A DNA stretch of 64,000 bases from Campylorhamphus procurvoides (lineage: Eukaryota; Chordata; Aves; Passeriformes; Dendrocolaptidae), in assembly GCA_013396655.1 (NCBI GenBank), contig WBMV01003343.1, positions 1,475,253 to 1,539,252 of the forward strand, read 5' to 3'. The notes under the pieces were generated by a model. That model ran no database searches, was not told the DNA's origin, and saw only the letters and a program-made list of their open reading frames with translations. Below are positions 27,869 to 40,158 of this stretch, in pieces. Every line of letters starts with the position of its first letter. Positions within the stretch are counted from its first letter, which is position 1. Both the position numbers and the translations under genes were made by a program.

Positions 27869-28383
27869 TAATGTAATAGATTTTGGTTTTGAAGTCAGTG
27901 GTGAGGTTTCTCTTGACTGTACTGGAGTTTGGATTAGATTCCTGGAAATAAATATATTATCTTTTATGATAAATCCTACAGGTAGTCAAAGATGGAAAGT
28001 TCACAGTCCCTTTCAGATCAGCTCCTTTTCAAAGGTTCAGAGTCATGGATCGAGTTGAATGATCTGGAACACCTGGGTGTAACCTTGAATTCAAGTCACA
28101 TCAAGAGGATTTGCTTGTAAGCTTTTGATTTAACCTTGCTTCTTCACATAACTTTCTGAATTTTTAATTGATTTTTGCAAGTACAGTGAATTTTGTAAAA
28201 GAAGTGTTTGTGAGGAAATGTGCATCTCTTATCTGTTCAGTGTCCCCTTTGATACAGCACAAAATCCAATGTAAATAGCCTGATGTTTTAATGAACAGAT
28301 ATATGTTCCTGGAAAAGAAGTGAACTTAGCACTTAGTGAAATGCACTCTCCTGAACTGGTGACATTCAGTTCATAATCAAACT

Positions 28384-28389
28384 TTTATT
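28384..28389 (-). terminator. Polyadenylation signal AATAAA
   Basis: A canonical AATAAA reads on the minus strand about 245 bases after the stop codon of the exon at 28635-28874. This is a reasonable 3' UTR length. A nearer ATTAAA variant (28606-28611) is only about 24 bases past the stop, so it is less likely to be the main site. The cleavage site itself cannot be placed from sequence alone. Confidence 0.45.
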
Positions 28390-28634
28390 GTTAAAGAGAA
28401 ACTATGGTCAAATCCTTTACATTGAAGATTTAGTTCAGTAAAATAAAATTCTGTGACAGTAATTTCTGTTTACCCTTAGATTCCCTGCAGTAAGGCTTGT
28501 TACATGGATAAGAAGCACATAGATCTTGACCTAGCTTTTCTCATAGCAAAATCAGGTGTTTTCAGTAATACTGAACAAGGATGTTTTCAAGCACCTCTTT
28601 TCATTTTTAATGCAACACCGAAGATGTGTGATTG

Positions 28635-28874
28635 TCAGTGTTGTGGTAGTTCCTCATCTGAAATGGGTCCCTCATAGAGGTCCTGAAGAAGCCTGAGAAA
28701 GGCTGTTTCGTGTACAGTGTTAGCAGCACTTTCAGCAGGGCAGGACTGAGTGAAGCCAGTCTTCTGTGGCTGTAACATCACAAACACATCCTTCCCTTCA
28801 ACAGTTTCTTTCTTTGCCCCTAGAGCCTTGTAGTAGCTCACACCTGAAAAAGCAGCCTCAATGTCTTCCTCCAG
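28635..28874 (-). CDS. Last coding exon of unrecognised gene
   Basis: On the minus strand an acceptor-like TGTATTTTAATTAG precedes 240 bases that begin in phase 0 and end with TGA, giving 79 residues. The peptide is hydrophilic and protein-like. It starts LEEDIEAAFSGVSYYKALGA and ends YEGPISDEELPQH, with a mixed-charge start and an acidic tail. An AATAAA lies downstream. The start phase matches the end phase of the exon at 53551-53729, so the two can be joined across a 24.7-kb intron without shifting frame. I do not recognise the family, and no signal peptide or membrane segment is present. A processed pseudogene is the main alternative, but the in-frame stop immediately inside the acceptor (the TAG of TTAG) argues for a real splice boundary. 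Confidence 0.6.
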   Translation of the reverse strand: MEEDIEAAFSGVSYYKALGAKKETVEGKDVFVMLQPQKTGFTQSCPAESAANTVHETAFLRLLQDLYEGPISDEELPQH

Positions 28875-29462
28875 CTAATTAAAATACAGATTCAAGCAGA
28901 TGAGCAATATTGCTAAAGTATCCGTTTGTTAACTTGTCAGTCTCTGAAGATCTTCACGTTTCAGTGATGACTGAGGTAAGTGGCAGCAGAGTTCTCAGCC
29001 ATGGAAACCACATCTGGAGAAATGACACCTCTCAGAATTGCAAAACTCTTAAGGATTGACCTGCGGTGACATTGACTACCAGGATCAAATAAATGCAGTG
29101 AAAATATGCTCCCAATCACAGAGGTCACAGAAAAGCCACATAAGTTTGCCTTGTGCTGAGTTTTACCTTTTTATACTCATTAGAAATACTTTTTTAATGC
29201 TTCCAGAGTGGGTGGTGAAATTTAGCAGAGGAACTAATGGCCTGAGGCACACAGCTGAGACAGGCAAGGCCCATCGCTTATGTGCACAGTATCAGTGTGA
29301 GCTGATTGCGAGTGTGACTTACCCCCTGCAAGCCATGGCTCCTCTCCAGATGGAGTCACTGGTGGGACAGGTGCTGTCAGGTCAGAGAGTATTATAATGG
29401 CTGAACCCCATCCAGTGCAGACAGAGGACATTCAAGCCTTTCCACTTGTATTTTGCACAAGT

Positions 29463-29566
29463 TTGGAACAGTATGGTTTAGTTTATATGGTGGTGTTCAG
29501 TCAATAGTTGGATTTGATTATCTTGGAGGTCTTTTCCAACCTTAATGATTCTATGATCCTGTGAAT
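29463..29566 (+). mobile_element. CR1 LINE 3' end, short fragment
   Basis: The landmarks are GTATGGTTTAGT, TTGGATTTGATTATCTTGGAGG and TCTTTTCCAACC, followed by the terminal ATGATTCTATGATCCTGTGAA. These match the last hundred or so bases of avian CR1 in sense orientation. The copy is 5'-truncated and noncoding. It lies in the proposed terminal intron, antisense to the host gene. Confidence 0.85.
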
Positions 29567-30833
29567 ATAGGTAGTCACTGGCTGACTTCTATGCCATCCA
29601 ACTTACAGGGTTATCCAAGTCCTTTGGATTTACATTTTGTATCCTGTACACAGCTTAAAAGATATATCTTCTGTCTAGGCTTTTAATTTGTAAGCTGTGT
29701 AACTAGCATGCATGGGGGGCTTATGTCCAAGAATATCAGGCTTTGTTATTGGTTTTGCACAGGGACATGGGATAATGCCTACTTCCTTTTTTCTTTTTTC
29801 TTGTACTTGTTAAAGCCAAACACAAATCTGTGCATTTTAAAGCAGCTCTCTGAAATTGCATGGCAATATAATTGCAATCTATTGGACTAAAAATGAAATC
29901 TAAAATTAGACATAAACCCCACAACTTTACCAGTCCTGGATTTAAGGCTTATATTTCTGTGAATTTCTAGGAAAATATTTAAGAATCAATTTAAATGCTA
30001 ATGAACTGGTTGGCCATAAAACCAGGTAATAGTAATTTTCAATAGCTGCTCCAGAGCCACAGTACTGGTCTTTCCTTTGTTGGGCTTCACTTGTGACATT
30101 AAATTTACAGATGTTGTGTATCACAGACTTCTGTAAAAAAGGGTCTTCCCTGAAATCCTTAAGAAATCAAGTTCCCCAAAACTGAAATTGTTCATGTGAA
30201 CTTTGAAAATCTGATTGTAGAGCCAGACACAAACTTGCAGAATCCTGAGGAAGAGTTAAAGACAGGAGTACTTGTCTCTTCCTGCCCTGTACCTGGTGAC
30301 TTGCCTATGGGATGTCTATGTGACTTGCTCTCTGGTGTCAGGAGACAACTTGGTGTAGATTTCTGGCTGTCTGCTATCTGATTTTCATCTCTGTTCAGTT
30401 TGCAGGCACATCCACTGGTTACATCTATCCTAGAAACCTAAGTTGTGGCTGTGGGCACACAGTCATCTACATGGCACAGTGATGATGGTGACCCCTTGCC
30501 CCCTTTTGGCCTGCGCTGACCGGCACCCTCCTAGCAGTTCCTGGACATGATAAAAGGGCAAAGCCCAAGACCATTCCAAATACACAGTGTGGGAAAAACG
30601 TAGTCGAATCACATGGACAAGAACTATTCTGCGCCAGGGAACAACTCCAGACATACCGAATTCATTGCTATATTTGTAGCATTTGAAGACACTTCCATTT
30701 GATCAAACTTGTTTGGAAACTGCCTAGGAAATGGCAAGGTCATTTGGGAGAGCTGGCAGGGAAGAGAAAAGGGAATGAAAAAGCAAGTAAACATATTTGC
30801 CAGAAGCTTTTTTTTTGCTAAATAGCTGGGTTG

Positions 30834-30850
30834 AAAAAAAAAAAAAAAAA
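30834..30850. repeat. Poly(A) run, 17 bases
   Basis: Seventeen A residues occur on the + strand. About 17 bases upstream is a nine-T run inside GAAGC(T)9, and downstream is GAAAGCTTC, so the area could form an imperfect A/T hairpin. No retroposon body was recognised beside it. Confidence 0.85.
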
Positions 30851-31904
30851 GAGAAGAAAGCTTCCTTCCTAGCAATTGTGGATTGGGCCAAAATAGGGTA
30901 CCTATAGGCAACCATGAGCATGTTCATGGTCTGCAAAACATGTATGCAAGGGAAGGAAAGAAGGAAAGAGCCAGGAATGACAAGTTGAAGAAGAGTGAGA
31001 AAGTTGTTCCAGTGGAGCTGTTGATAGAGAAAGGTTGCTCATGGTGTGTCCCCACATGGCAGACTGCACTCACCTAGACTCCTGAAACGCCTTTGGACTT
31101 TCTGTCAGAAGAGGAAACATGAATTTGTAATGCAGTCTAGTCTGAACAAAAATGGAGGCAGGGGACAAAGCCTCAAATCCTTGTTAACCTGGTGGGAATA
31201 TAACTTGTAAGACAGAGAAGATAGGACAGTTCTGAAGAACCAGACAATTTACGAGCCCAGCAGCTGCACAGTGCACAGTGACATCTTATTTGTACTGTAT
31301 TTCTGCTTGGGTTGTCCCCAAAAGAACTGCGTCCTGGCTTCCCTGTGCTAGGTGTCAAGCACCCCAAAGCAGCAAAGAAATGTGGTCCCTGCCAGCAGAC
31401 ACTCACTTCAGAGAGCAGACACTCAGTTCCCCCGCTGCGGGCAGATGGAGGGATGGGACACCTTGCCTGTCACCCCTTCAGTATCTCGGTATGTTCAACA
31501 GCCTTGGATGGGACCAAAGTGTGGGGACATCTGCCTGCACCACTTCTGAACAATCAGAGATTAATTTTTATCCTCTTGATTGTTCATAGCATTGATTGTT
31601 AGTGGGTATGGAGTTTAAATATTAAGGGACAGCTTCAGAATTAAACAGGCAGATACCTTAGTCCTTTTTCATTAAGAAGACATCTGGGGGCTTTTTTGCC
31701 CTCCTGAGCAAGGTTCAAAAAGACAAGTTATCCTCATAAAATCTTATAAACATCCACAGGACAATTTTGCTTTGAAGCATCGATGTGACAGGGCAAAAGC
31801 AGAACAATTTGATACTAATGATTTCAGTCACCATCCTAATGCTTCATGTTTTAAAGATCATTTTGCAATAAAGACATCATGATTTTACAGTCACATTAGA
31901 ATAA

Positions 31905-32010
31905 TAAACCATAGCACTTACCAAGTACTTTTCCTCTAAGACATGAAATAAATTGGAGCAATAAGTGTTTTTCTCATTTTAGAGCTGGAGAAAAAGAGGC
32001 CCAAGGATAT
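31905..32010 (-). mobile_element. MIR-like SINE fragment
   Basis: The + strand carries ATAGCACTTACCAAGTACTTTTC and, after about 55 bases, CTCATTTTAGAGCTGGAGAAAAAGAGGCCCAAGGATATGACC. This parallels the reverse complement of MIR (AGCACTTACTATGTGCC, then CCATTTTACAGATGAGGAAACTGAGGCCCAGAG). The match is interrupted and old. The call rests on the order and spacing of these two landmarks. Confidence 0.4.
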
Positions 32011-32479
32011 GACCTCATAGCATAGTTTGGGAGAACCTCACCTGCCTTCTAGTTCTGGGGGCTGCCCATTGGGTCATACTGTCCCTCACCTGCTAGGTCA
32101 GACAAGATGACTGATGACAACTCTCTGCAGGAGCGAGCAGATGCAGATTGATGTTCTCACTCCCTCTGTAACTTCAGGCACTTCACCAAGACATCTCAAA
32201 TAGGAGTGTTGAAACTGTCATTAGGAAAAAAAATAAAAGCAGAAAGAAAAAGTGTCAAGATCTATTCACAATAGACAAGATGAATACAATTCACCAGACC
32301 TGCTGATAATCTCTGGAGGGAGGTGGGGTCGCCACAGTCACTTTTCCCCATAATTTTTGCTGGCACATTCTCTGTCCTTTTGTCTACCTGAGAGACAGAA
32401 CAGTGTCATCCCCAGCCTGGGTGGCTGCATCCCACCTGGTCCCACAACAGCCTCCATCACTGGCATTAGGGTCACCAAC

Positions 32480-32860
32480 AGGTAGGGAGCACGCAGACGT
32501 GTGGCTGGTACCAAGCACCCCATCGAGTGCAGGGAGCGCAAAGGCGGGAGGCCGATGATATGTCAGATTTCTAATTAACATTCACCAGCCTCCAACCTGG
32601 ATCAATTCATTATTCATTGGAAAATTTTCCTCCCTTTCTTCTTTTCTTTTGCTGTCACCCACTAAGCAAAGGTATTTATTTCCCTCCCATCGGCATCTCT
32701 GCTAATATGTTGCTTTCAGATTGTGACAGAAGAGAAAGAAATGGTTACAAACCAATCCTGGAGCAGTCATCAATATTTACAGGCGCTTGACAATGACTTA
32801 TCTTAGACCACCTACATTTAAGCCACAGAAATGCAAATGAGGTGCTGTCTGCATTGTGAG
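32480..32860. promoter_or_regulatory. Candidate conserved noncoding element
   Basis: Six CpG dinucleotides fall within 32491-32555 in an otherwise CpG-poor region. They are followed directly by AT-rich sequence with a homeodomain core TAATTA (32572-32577), TTCATTATTCATT (about 32605-32617) and a perfect POU octamer ATGCAAAT (32831-32838). The mix resembles vertebrate developmental enhancers. There is no open frame of note and no repeat similarity. This is inference; cross-species conservation would be the test. Confidence 0.27.
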
Positions 32861-34047
32861 CAGTAAGGATGGGATATTACACAGGACTTCACCAGGATAA
32901 ATCTGTTCCTCTTCCAGAAATGTTTCCTTGTGGTGCTGTCCTGGCATTTCACTGTACCATATAATCAAGAAGTCAGTTAGAAAAGCCAGTACAATAGACA
33001 GGGTGGATTTCCTGGCTTAGAAACAAGTGTCTGTAGGTTAAAATTTTGGCAGAGGAAAGAAGAGAGGAAAAACTCTTTGCAGTTGTTGTCCACCATCAGA
33101 GCCTCTGCTGTGCTCTTTCATGGCAGTTGCCAAGTGAGCCAGTGAGTGCTGAGCTGATTTAAAAGATTGATCCAGATAAAATATTTAAGGATTGACATGA
33201 TTAAATATGCAGGCATTGATATGAACATTTCACTCTCCACCGTTCTTCTCCAAAACCAGATCCCATATGTTGCACACTGTGGGTAAGATGGGATGGGAAA
33301 AAAGGAAAAAGAAGGAAAATCTCTAAATTGAAGGCTCTGATCTTGATACTTGAAGGGAAAGACAGTTCATACTGATGGGGGCACAATCCTCGAGATGAAG
33401 TTTCATTAGAGGAGGACTGCTGCCTGTTTATGTGCTGTCCTGGGGAAGGACCCACGGGTGCTCTCCTTGGGATGGTGATGGTCATGCTCACTCACTGCAG
33501 CATCCTGGCCCTACGACACTTGTTGAAAGCTGTCCAGAGCATCAGATGGCACATCAGAGACCAGAAAGCAATTTCAACTGTGGGATTGCTTCTGGTAGCA
33601 GCAATCATTGCCAGTTCAAGGTTGTCAGCCTCCCAAACTGACTTTTACTCTCATATAGGTATTTTTATTTTCTCAGCACAGCAATCTTTATGCTAGACAT
33701 CATTTGCAGAATTGGCTGGAAAGATACATATCATCTTTCCATCAAGTTCCCTAGACCTGAATCTTCATGTTTATTTGTCTTTGCATGACTGAGGAATACA
33801 CTGAGGACTGCTCTGGGAGTAGAGGCTACCCTCAGGAGTAAGGAACAGTCCCATGAGTATAGAGATAATCTCACTACATCTTGGATGTGTGATATGTGGG
33901 AGGACAGCCCCCCTCTTTTTTTGCTGGTTGCTTATGTTACTATGTATGAAAAGTTATTTCCAAATGATGAAAGTGTTTGCCAGGGGTAGACAGGTTGTTA
34001 TGAATGGCATAACTTTTGAATTCTGCTTATAATTACCTTCCTTCCCT

Positions 34048-34086
34048 ATACCTTTTTTCCTCTCTCTTTTTTCTTTTTTTTCCTTT
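34048..34086. repeat. Pyrimidine-rich tract
   Basis: This is a near-pure C/T run (CCTTTTTTCCTCTCTC and TTTTTTCTTTTTTTTCC). It is a low-complexity sequence with no inferred role. Confidence 0.8.
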
Positions 34087-36169
34087 AACTTTTTATATTA
34101 AGGCCCATGTATAGCACAATTCTCCCCTCATGTGAAAGACTTAATAGTCCATTGCTTGATTTCCATGTTAATTAAGTACGTGGCTTCTCTAAATAACTGC
34201 CACATCCTTAATATGTACTTTTATACCCTTAGCAATGATCTGATAACATTGTCAGTGCAAAATACAGAACAAGAAACTGCAGGGATTAGATATCAAGGAG
34301 GACACTATAGGGACTGTGTTAATTGAGGCAATCAGCAAGATTAAGATAAGTCTTGCTGCTTCCTCGTACTGGTCTTAATGACACAACACAGACCCCCAAG
34401 CACTTTACCTGCTGTACAATGTGGTTAAGTTTCTTTCTTCCCTAGGGTGTGCAATCTAATCTGCTAGATAAAACACTCAGCAGACTGAAAACAGCTGGTG
34501 TTAAAAGCTGTATTCCTAAGATATGGCACCTCTGTAAGGTTTTAAAGACTACTAAAAGTAGTGAAGGCCAATGAAAATTGTCATTTGGTTTGTGTGTGTG
34601 CATACACAGAGAGACAGAAATGTGTATGTATCTGTGAGCGCACAGGCTGGACTGAGCTAGGTTGATGCTGCTCCAGATTCAAGAGAAAGGCTTGCCCAAG
34701 TGATCCCCAGGGGTCTTTCTATGCCATATTTCCCTGAAATTCTGATAGAATTCATGGGTGAGGATGTGATACAATTTAATATTAAGATTTTAGAAAAGAC
34801 TATTCCCGCTTCAAGAATATTGGTGATTTTACTTTTTTTTTTTTTAAGGCTTCTTTCTATAATTAAACTGAAGATGTCTGCAGCAAATGATTTTGCATAA
34901 ATAGGCTTTGAATAATGGAGCTGTTGTCAAGAAAAAAAAAAGCACTACCCAAACCTTTTTCAAATCAATTCTTGACAGAGTTCTTCAGAGATAAACATTG
35001 CTGGTGTAATGATTTGCCACATGACCTTGCACTTGAAGTGCCAAGCAAAGTGAAAAATAGCACATTCAAACAAGAAAAAGTGCTGATTCTGATTCCCAAA
35101 ATAATATTTTTCTAGATGGAACTGCTTCTGCTATGGACCAGCATGCACATACAGAGAGAAAGTTAAGATTTTCCTCCAGCAATATATGACATTTTCCTCT
35201 CAACTTAGATAACTGAGAGGCTATTTGGGCTCGCTAAAAACACTTCTGCACATCTGGGGGCAATACAACTCAAAAGCAATTTAGGAGGAAGGATAAGTCT
35301 TGCAGTCGAGGCAGAGGATTAAAAGGGAGAGTTCAGTTCAACGCTGTCCTGACCTCTGAGCCAGCTTCTTTCTCCCTCTGAGTTTCCTGTTCCCATGAAT
35401 CCATGTGAGTCAAGGATTTCCATTTGGCCGGAGACCCTTCCCATCTCCTGTGTCTCCAGAGCCCTTGTTTTCCATGCATCTATAGATCAGTGTGAGGAGC
35501 TTGGGAAACAAGCAAGAGGAAATGAAAATAAACTCCACTGGGAAGAAATCTGAAATAACTGGCCTACTGAAACTGCCGGGAAGGCTTTGTATCATGGCAG
35601 CGTTAAAAGCACTGGATAAAACCTGCCTGGGCAGGGCACAGGCCATAAAGGGAAGGTGGCACATTCTCCACCATTGCCGGTTTGGAGATGGTGAGCATCT
35701 CAGGGGCAGCAAACCTCCTCTGTCTGTGTCAGGGAACTGCTTCATAAACTGCACACACCTATGAAACCCTTTGCAGCCCTTTGGGCCCAGTGCGGACCGG
35801 TGTCCTCCTTCGGCATTGGACTGTGTGGCAAGGAAAACTGCGCTGAGGCAGAAATCCCAGGCTGCCTAGGGACAGCTGCCATCACTGCCATGACAAGTAG
35901 TGTAACTCCAAGTGCCATATGCACTCAGTAGTTAAAGATATCTAGTTTCCCAAACTGAGAAAAGTTACAAGTGAAACTGAGTGTAAAAACTTATTAGGCA
36001 GAAGCACATATTAAATGGCCAAAAAGCCATTACTTCACAGTAAAGGAACTGAATAATATTGGTGAAAAGCACATTCTCTTTCAGTGGAAGAATGAAGACA
36101 GGAATAACGAATTAAAAAGTAATATGCAACATATGGCAAAAGGGGGAGGTAATAAAAATCTGTATAAAT

Positions 36170-36440
36170 AAGAGTTTATGAGGTGTAGAAAATTGATAAA
36201 GGATACTAAAGACATCAGAAAAAACTTCATGGCTGGTCAGATTTTGTTTAAGAAGAAGGATTTTCTTGAAAACATATGAATAATAGCAGAAAAAATATCA
36301 AGGTCAAAGACTCATTACTAGCTGAAGACAGCCCAGTCATTAATAACAGTGGACAAACCTCCCAACCTGTTCAACAATTATTTCTGTTCTCTGTTTGGAA
36401 TAATGCATTTTCTGACACATTACTAAGGTATTGAACAACT
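36170..36440 (+). mobile_element. Decayed CR1-like ORF2 remnant (possible)
   Basis: At 36367-36399 one frame reads LFNNYFCSLFG, which resembles the conserved 'LN-FF-SVF' segment that lies just ahead of the reverse transcriptase domain in CR1-type LINEs. Upstream sequence (AAAGACATCAGAAAAAACTTC, GGTCAAAGACTCATTACTAGC) has the purine-rich, Lys/Glu-coding look of that part of ORF2, but with frameshifts and stops. No terminus was found. The evidence is thin, and a protein-to-DNA alignment against CR1 ORF2 would decide. Confidence 0.35.
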
Positions 36441-38984
36441 TGCACTAAGGGTTAACCATTTTTTAAATTGGAAGGTCCACAAAAGTGGCCCCCAAGAGTC
36501 AGTGCAGGATATTTTTAGCTTGTGTATATAAATTATTAATATTAATATTTTTTAAAATTGGGAAATTCTCAAAGTTCAATGTCAATATTGTGTAAAAATT
36601 CTGAGACAAATGAAACCATGCAGGCGAATATTGTCAAATTTTCTTGATATCAATATCAGGCAAAGTAAAGGAGAAACTAATGGAAGATTTAATTAATAGT
36701 GTGTGAGAAGAGAGATGTATAATGAACATGGCCTTACTTAGAAGGAGTTTGTGGTTTCAGGCTGACCACCTATGGTGGGAAGAGCAGTTGCTAGAGGGCA
36801 ACAAGGCAGGATGGATCTGCCCAATGCACAAGGCTTGAGAGTGCAGGACACCCAGGACCAAGACAACAAAGACCATGGCACTGCTTCCCTTCAGTGTGCA
36901 AGGCAGATGCTGTAATTCCCCTCTCCAGTTTTCCCCTAACCCTACAAGGGGTGGATTAGCCCCCAGTGGCTGGAGCCATGCAGTGATGGGTGGCACAAAG
37001 GAAAAGACACAGGAGCCAGGGACAAAGAGTCTGAAATGTCCCAGCTGAGCAGAAGGTGAAGGAGCCTGATGGGTTCTGGTGGCAGGGGTAGCCTGGACAG
37101 CCAGGGCAGTGGATGCAAGGGGTCTGTCTCTGTGACAAAATACAGGACACAAAGATAGGGTCAGAGGGGCAGTGGGGCAGGAGGGCAGAGTGGAGGAAAG
37201 ACCAGTAGAAAGGCACTGGGACAGGGAGCTTTGGGGCAGAACGAAGAACATCTGAATTCAGCAGTAGGATAGCACTTTCTGGAAGAGCTGCATCCTGGGC
37301 AAGGGACAAGACAGGCTCCCTTGGAACAAACAATTGTCTGTTGTGCTGTGGTCCACTTTATTGCCACATGCATGGTGTTCATGTCAAAGGCAAGCATTCA
37401 GCATTGACCAGTGAATTTCAGATGGCTTCTCTTTTAATTTATTGCTCTTTAACACAGAAAGTCAGTCAGATAAATAAGGTGATTCTGCATAAACCTGTGC
37501 AGAAATAAATGAAGTAGGGGCAGGAAGCAGGGCAGTGTAGGTGCTTCAGGAAGTGAAAGAAGCAACTGGGCTGTAGGTTGCTCAGATGGCAAGAAAGTTA
37601 AAAAATGAAAGGGGCATGTGATATAGACTTTAGAAGCTCCATCAAATGTCCTTAATCATGAAATGATGAGTGTGTGTGAGTGAACTACCCTTCCAAAGGA
37701 GTGCTCCAGCAGATTAACAGGGAATACAATGAAGGGTCATTTTTCTCTTGGAGTTGTTTAATTTCTTTCTATCAGAATCAGTGAATTGCAGATTTTGCTT
37801 ATCAAAGGTCCAGGTTCCTTTGGAGCTCTCTGATGATGAGCCATATTCTGTGCTGACTTCCATCCTAGGCAACCCTACCAAGTTCAATTGCATCTTGTGG
37901 AGAATAAAGCAGGACAGACGTTAGCTTGATGTTTTTAACAGTGTTGTGGCTGCTAATGAATCATGGTCTGATCTGGGACATGCTCAGACACTGCTGCCAA
38001 TGTCTGCAGCAGAATAGACTGTCTTTAATGTGAAGATGCAATTGATTCATCATTACATCATGTATACAGGAAAGTAGAACAAGTTTTCTCTTTTGTTTGG
38101 TTTTGTTCCCATTGAGGAGTCACTCAGATAAAATATGCAAGAAACAGTTCAGAAGTTTTTGGCAGTGAAAAGGTTTCTTTTGCCCCTGCTCCTGCCCCAC
38201 CCAAGGTTAAGGGAGCTGATTATCTTGTTAGCTAACATAGGTAAGTTTTAAGACTCCCCTTATAAAATAAAGAATGGGAATTTTGCTTTTATAAGGAAGA
38301 ATTGCAGAACTGGAAATGATCCATATTTGGGACATGAATGCAAGCTGTTATGCAGATCAAAGTATCTATTTGAAGCTGAATTACTCAACAGCATCTATCT
38401 ATGCCTCTTCAACACCTGCAGATTAGCAATGTAATCATGTGGAGGTTGCTATAGCTACATCTCTAGAGCAGGTGGGGTTCTTCGTCTTTTGGAGCATTAT
38501 GTTCATTCTTTGCAAATAAACTATATAAGAGTATATTTAAAACACCACCCTAGTGGTATCAGCTTCTGTCTCTAGCTGACACATGCCTCATCTGTGCCTA
38601 CCCTATTAGTCCTGATTGTTTTCCCTAGGAGCAATGCCAGTGCCATTGGAGCATCATGCCCTCCCCGTATGGGCACATGAACAAGCACCAGGGCCTTGCT
38701 AATCCATGCCTAGTAAGATCATAAAGCAAGTGCTTGAGTTTAATCTGAGAAGGAATGTTCAAGAGTATCTAGCAAATATGTAGTCTTGCCTTGGGGTTAA
38801 TGGCATGTATGACTGTAAGATGGAGCTAAATACAGCACATTGCAAAACTACCAGCCTTCAGCAACAACACTTTCCACGGTCTGCCCGAATGCTCAGACAG
38901 CAGGAGTGCTGGTTATGATGGTTTTCAGCTAGTGATTTGCCTAAGTCTCTTTCAGAACAAGGGCTCCCATCACTCTGGTGTTTC

Positions 38985-39112
38985 ATTTTGTTTTGTTTTT
39001 GTTTTTGTTGTTGTTTTTTGGGGTTGGTGGGATTCTTTTGTGGTTTTGTTTGTTTGTTTGGGTTTTGGGTTTTTGTTTGGTGGTTTTTTGTTTTGTTTTG
39101 TTTTTTTTTTTC
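38985..39112. repeat. T/G-rich low-complexity tract, 128 bp
   Basis: This is a long run of T with interspersed G (TTTTGTTTTTG, TTTGTTTGTTTGGG), ending in ten or more T residues. It is A/C-rich on the minus strand, i.e. in the sense of the proposed host transcript. It is the longest of four such tracts in the window. Confidence 0.9.
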
Positions 39113-39973
39113 ATTGAATACTTCAGCCTTCTTGGTTGAGTTCCCCTGCTGTTTACTATAGCAAAGGGCTGTCCAGATGACCTTTCCTTCTAGATGTCTG
39201 TCTGCAGTGACTGGCATATGCAGTAACCCTTAACCCCCTGACAGTCAAGCCCACAACATGCTAACCTTTGTGAAAACTCAACAGTAATCCCTGTGCAAAA
39301 AGCTGATAGACTAAAAGAAGAACCCTGACAAGTAGAAAAAAATAGACAAGAAGCTAAGAAGAGAAAGTACCAAACAGTAGATAAAAAACAAATCAGGATG
39401 CTTTGACTCGTCTAATTTTGTCATTCCCCTTGTTTGTCTTTAGCTCTAGCTCTTCATCAAGTGCAAGCTTTTCATTCCCTAGTGAAGGTAGAGTAGCAGA
39501 GATTTCTTACTAAAAATTGTCAACAGCAATAACATCAACAGAAGATGTTTTCCCTCCCTGGCAAATTTTAATTACTACACTAGAAAACTGAATATCAGAA
39601 AATGCTCCCAACATAACAATACTTCAGTAGCTTTTCAATAGAAAGCTCAAGCTTTCCCCAGAAAGCAGATGCTATTGAAAAGGCATTTAGCAAAGAAGTA
39701 GACATTTTTGCCAATGCCCAACTTCTTCTTCAGCATTGCTCTGTTTCCACTTACTCCTTTTCCCTCCAGTTTATTTTTGTCCCTCAAGTCATCTCTCTGA
39801 TACACTGACGTTTTAACTTTTTACAAATTACTGAAATATGTATGCTCCTCAGAGCCTTCTGTCTGCCCCGAAAAGCAGTGCTGTAAAATTTATTTCTATA
39901 AATTCAGGCAGATAAAAACATGTCATGTTGCTTTGAGAGAAATCCACCTTCAGGTCAATTGGTGCATTACATG

Positions 39974-40013
39974 TCATAGAATCATAGAATTGTTTAGGTT
40001 GGAGAAGATCTTT
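39974..40013 (-). mobile_element. CR1 LINE 3' terminal scrap
   Basis: TCATAGAATCATAGAATTG followed by TTTAGGTTGGAGAAGATC is the reverse complement of the last 40 or so bases of CR1, including two copies of its terminal octamer-like repeat. The similarity stops after GATCTTTG. It is a very short 5'-truncated copy. Confidence 0.8.
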
Positions 40014-40158
40014 GTTTTTCTCTCTCTGTCTTCAGGGTGTTTCCTTTCAGGCAGTTTCTTCTACATGTTCTCCAGACTGCTGGTACTGATGACAATAATG
40101 AAGAGGCCACTCATTAGGAGAGAGGTTTTTTAGTGACGAGTCTTTCCATTTACTTCAG

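Larger units (their letters stand above)
19397..28383. other. Noncoding flank downstream of the minus-strand gene
   Basis: Nothing is supported here as a gene. A minus-strand frame stays open for about 135 codons (24334-24741) and gives a hydrophilic, plausible-looking peptide (SWDLLSETVQPPVSPDHHS near its start). It has no good donor, and its best acceptor does not give a clean exon. A strong donor CCAG|GTAAGA sits at 21416 on the + strand without a clear matching acceptor. T/G-rich tracts occur at 19673-19708, 25448-25538 and 27831-27868. Confidence 0.5.

Noticed and set aside
28941..28975. 35-base + strand segment with acceptor CTTGTCAG and donor GAG|GTAAGT
   Set aside because: It is too short, without a partner exon, and directly beside the opposite-strand last exon. 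It is likely chance.
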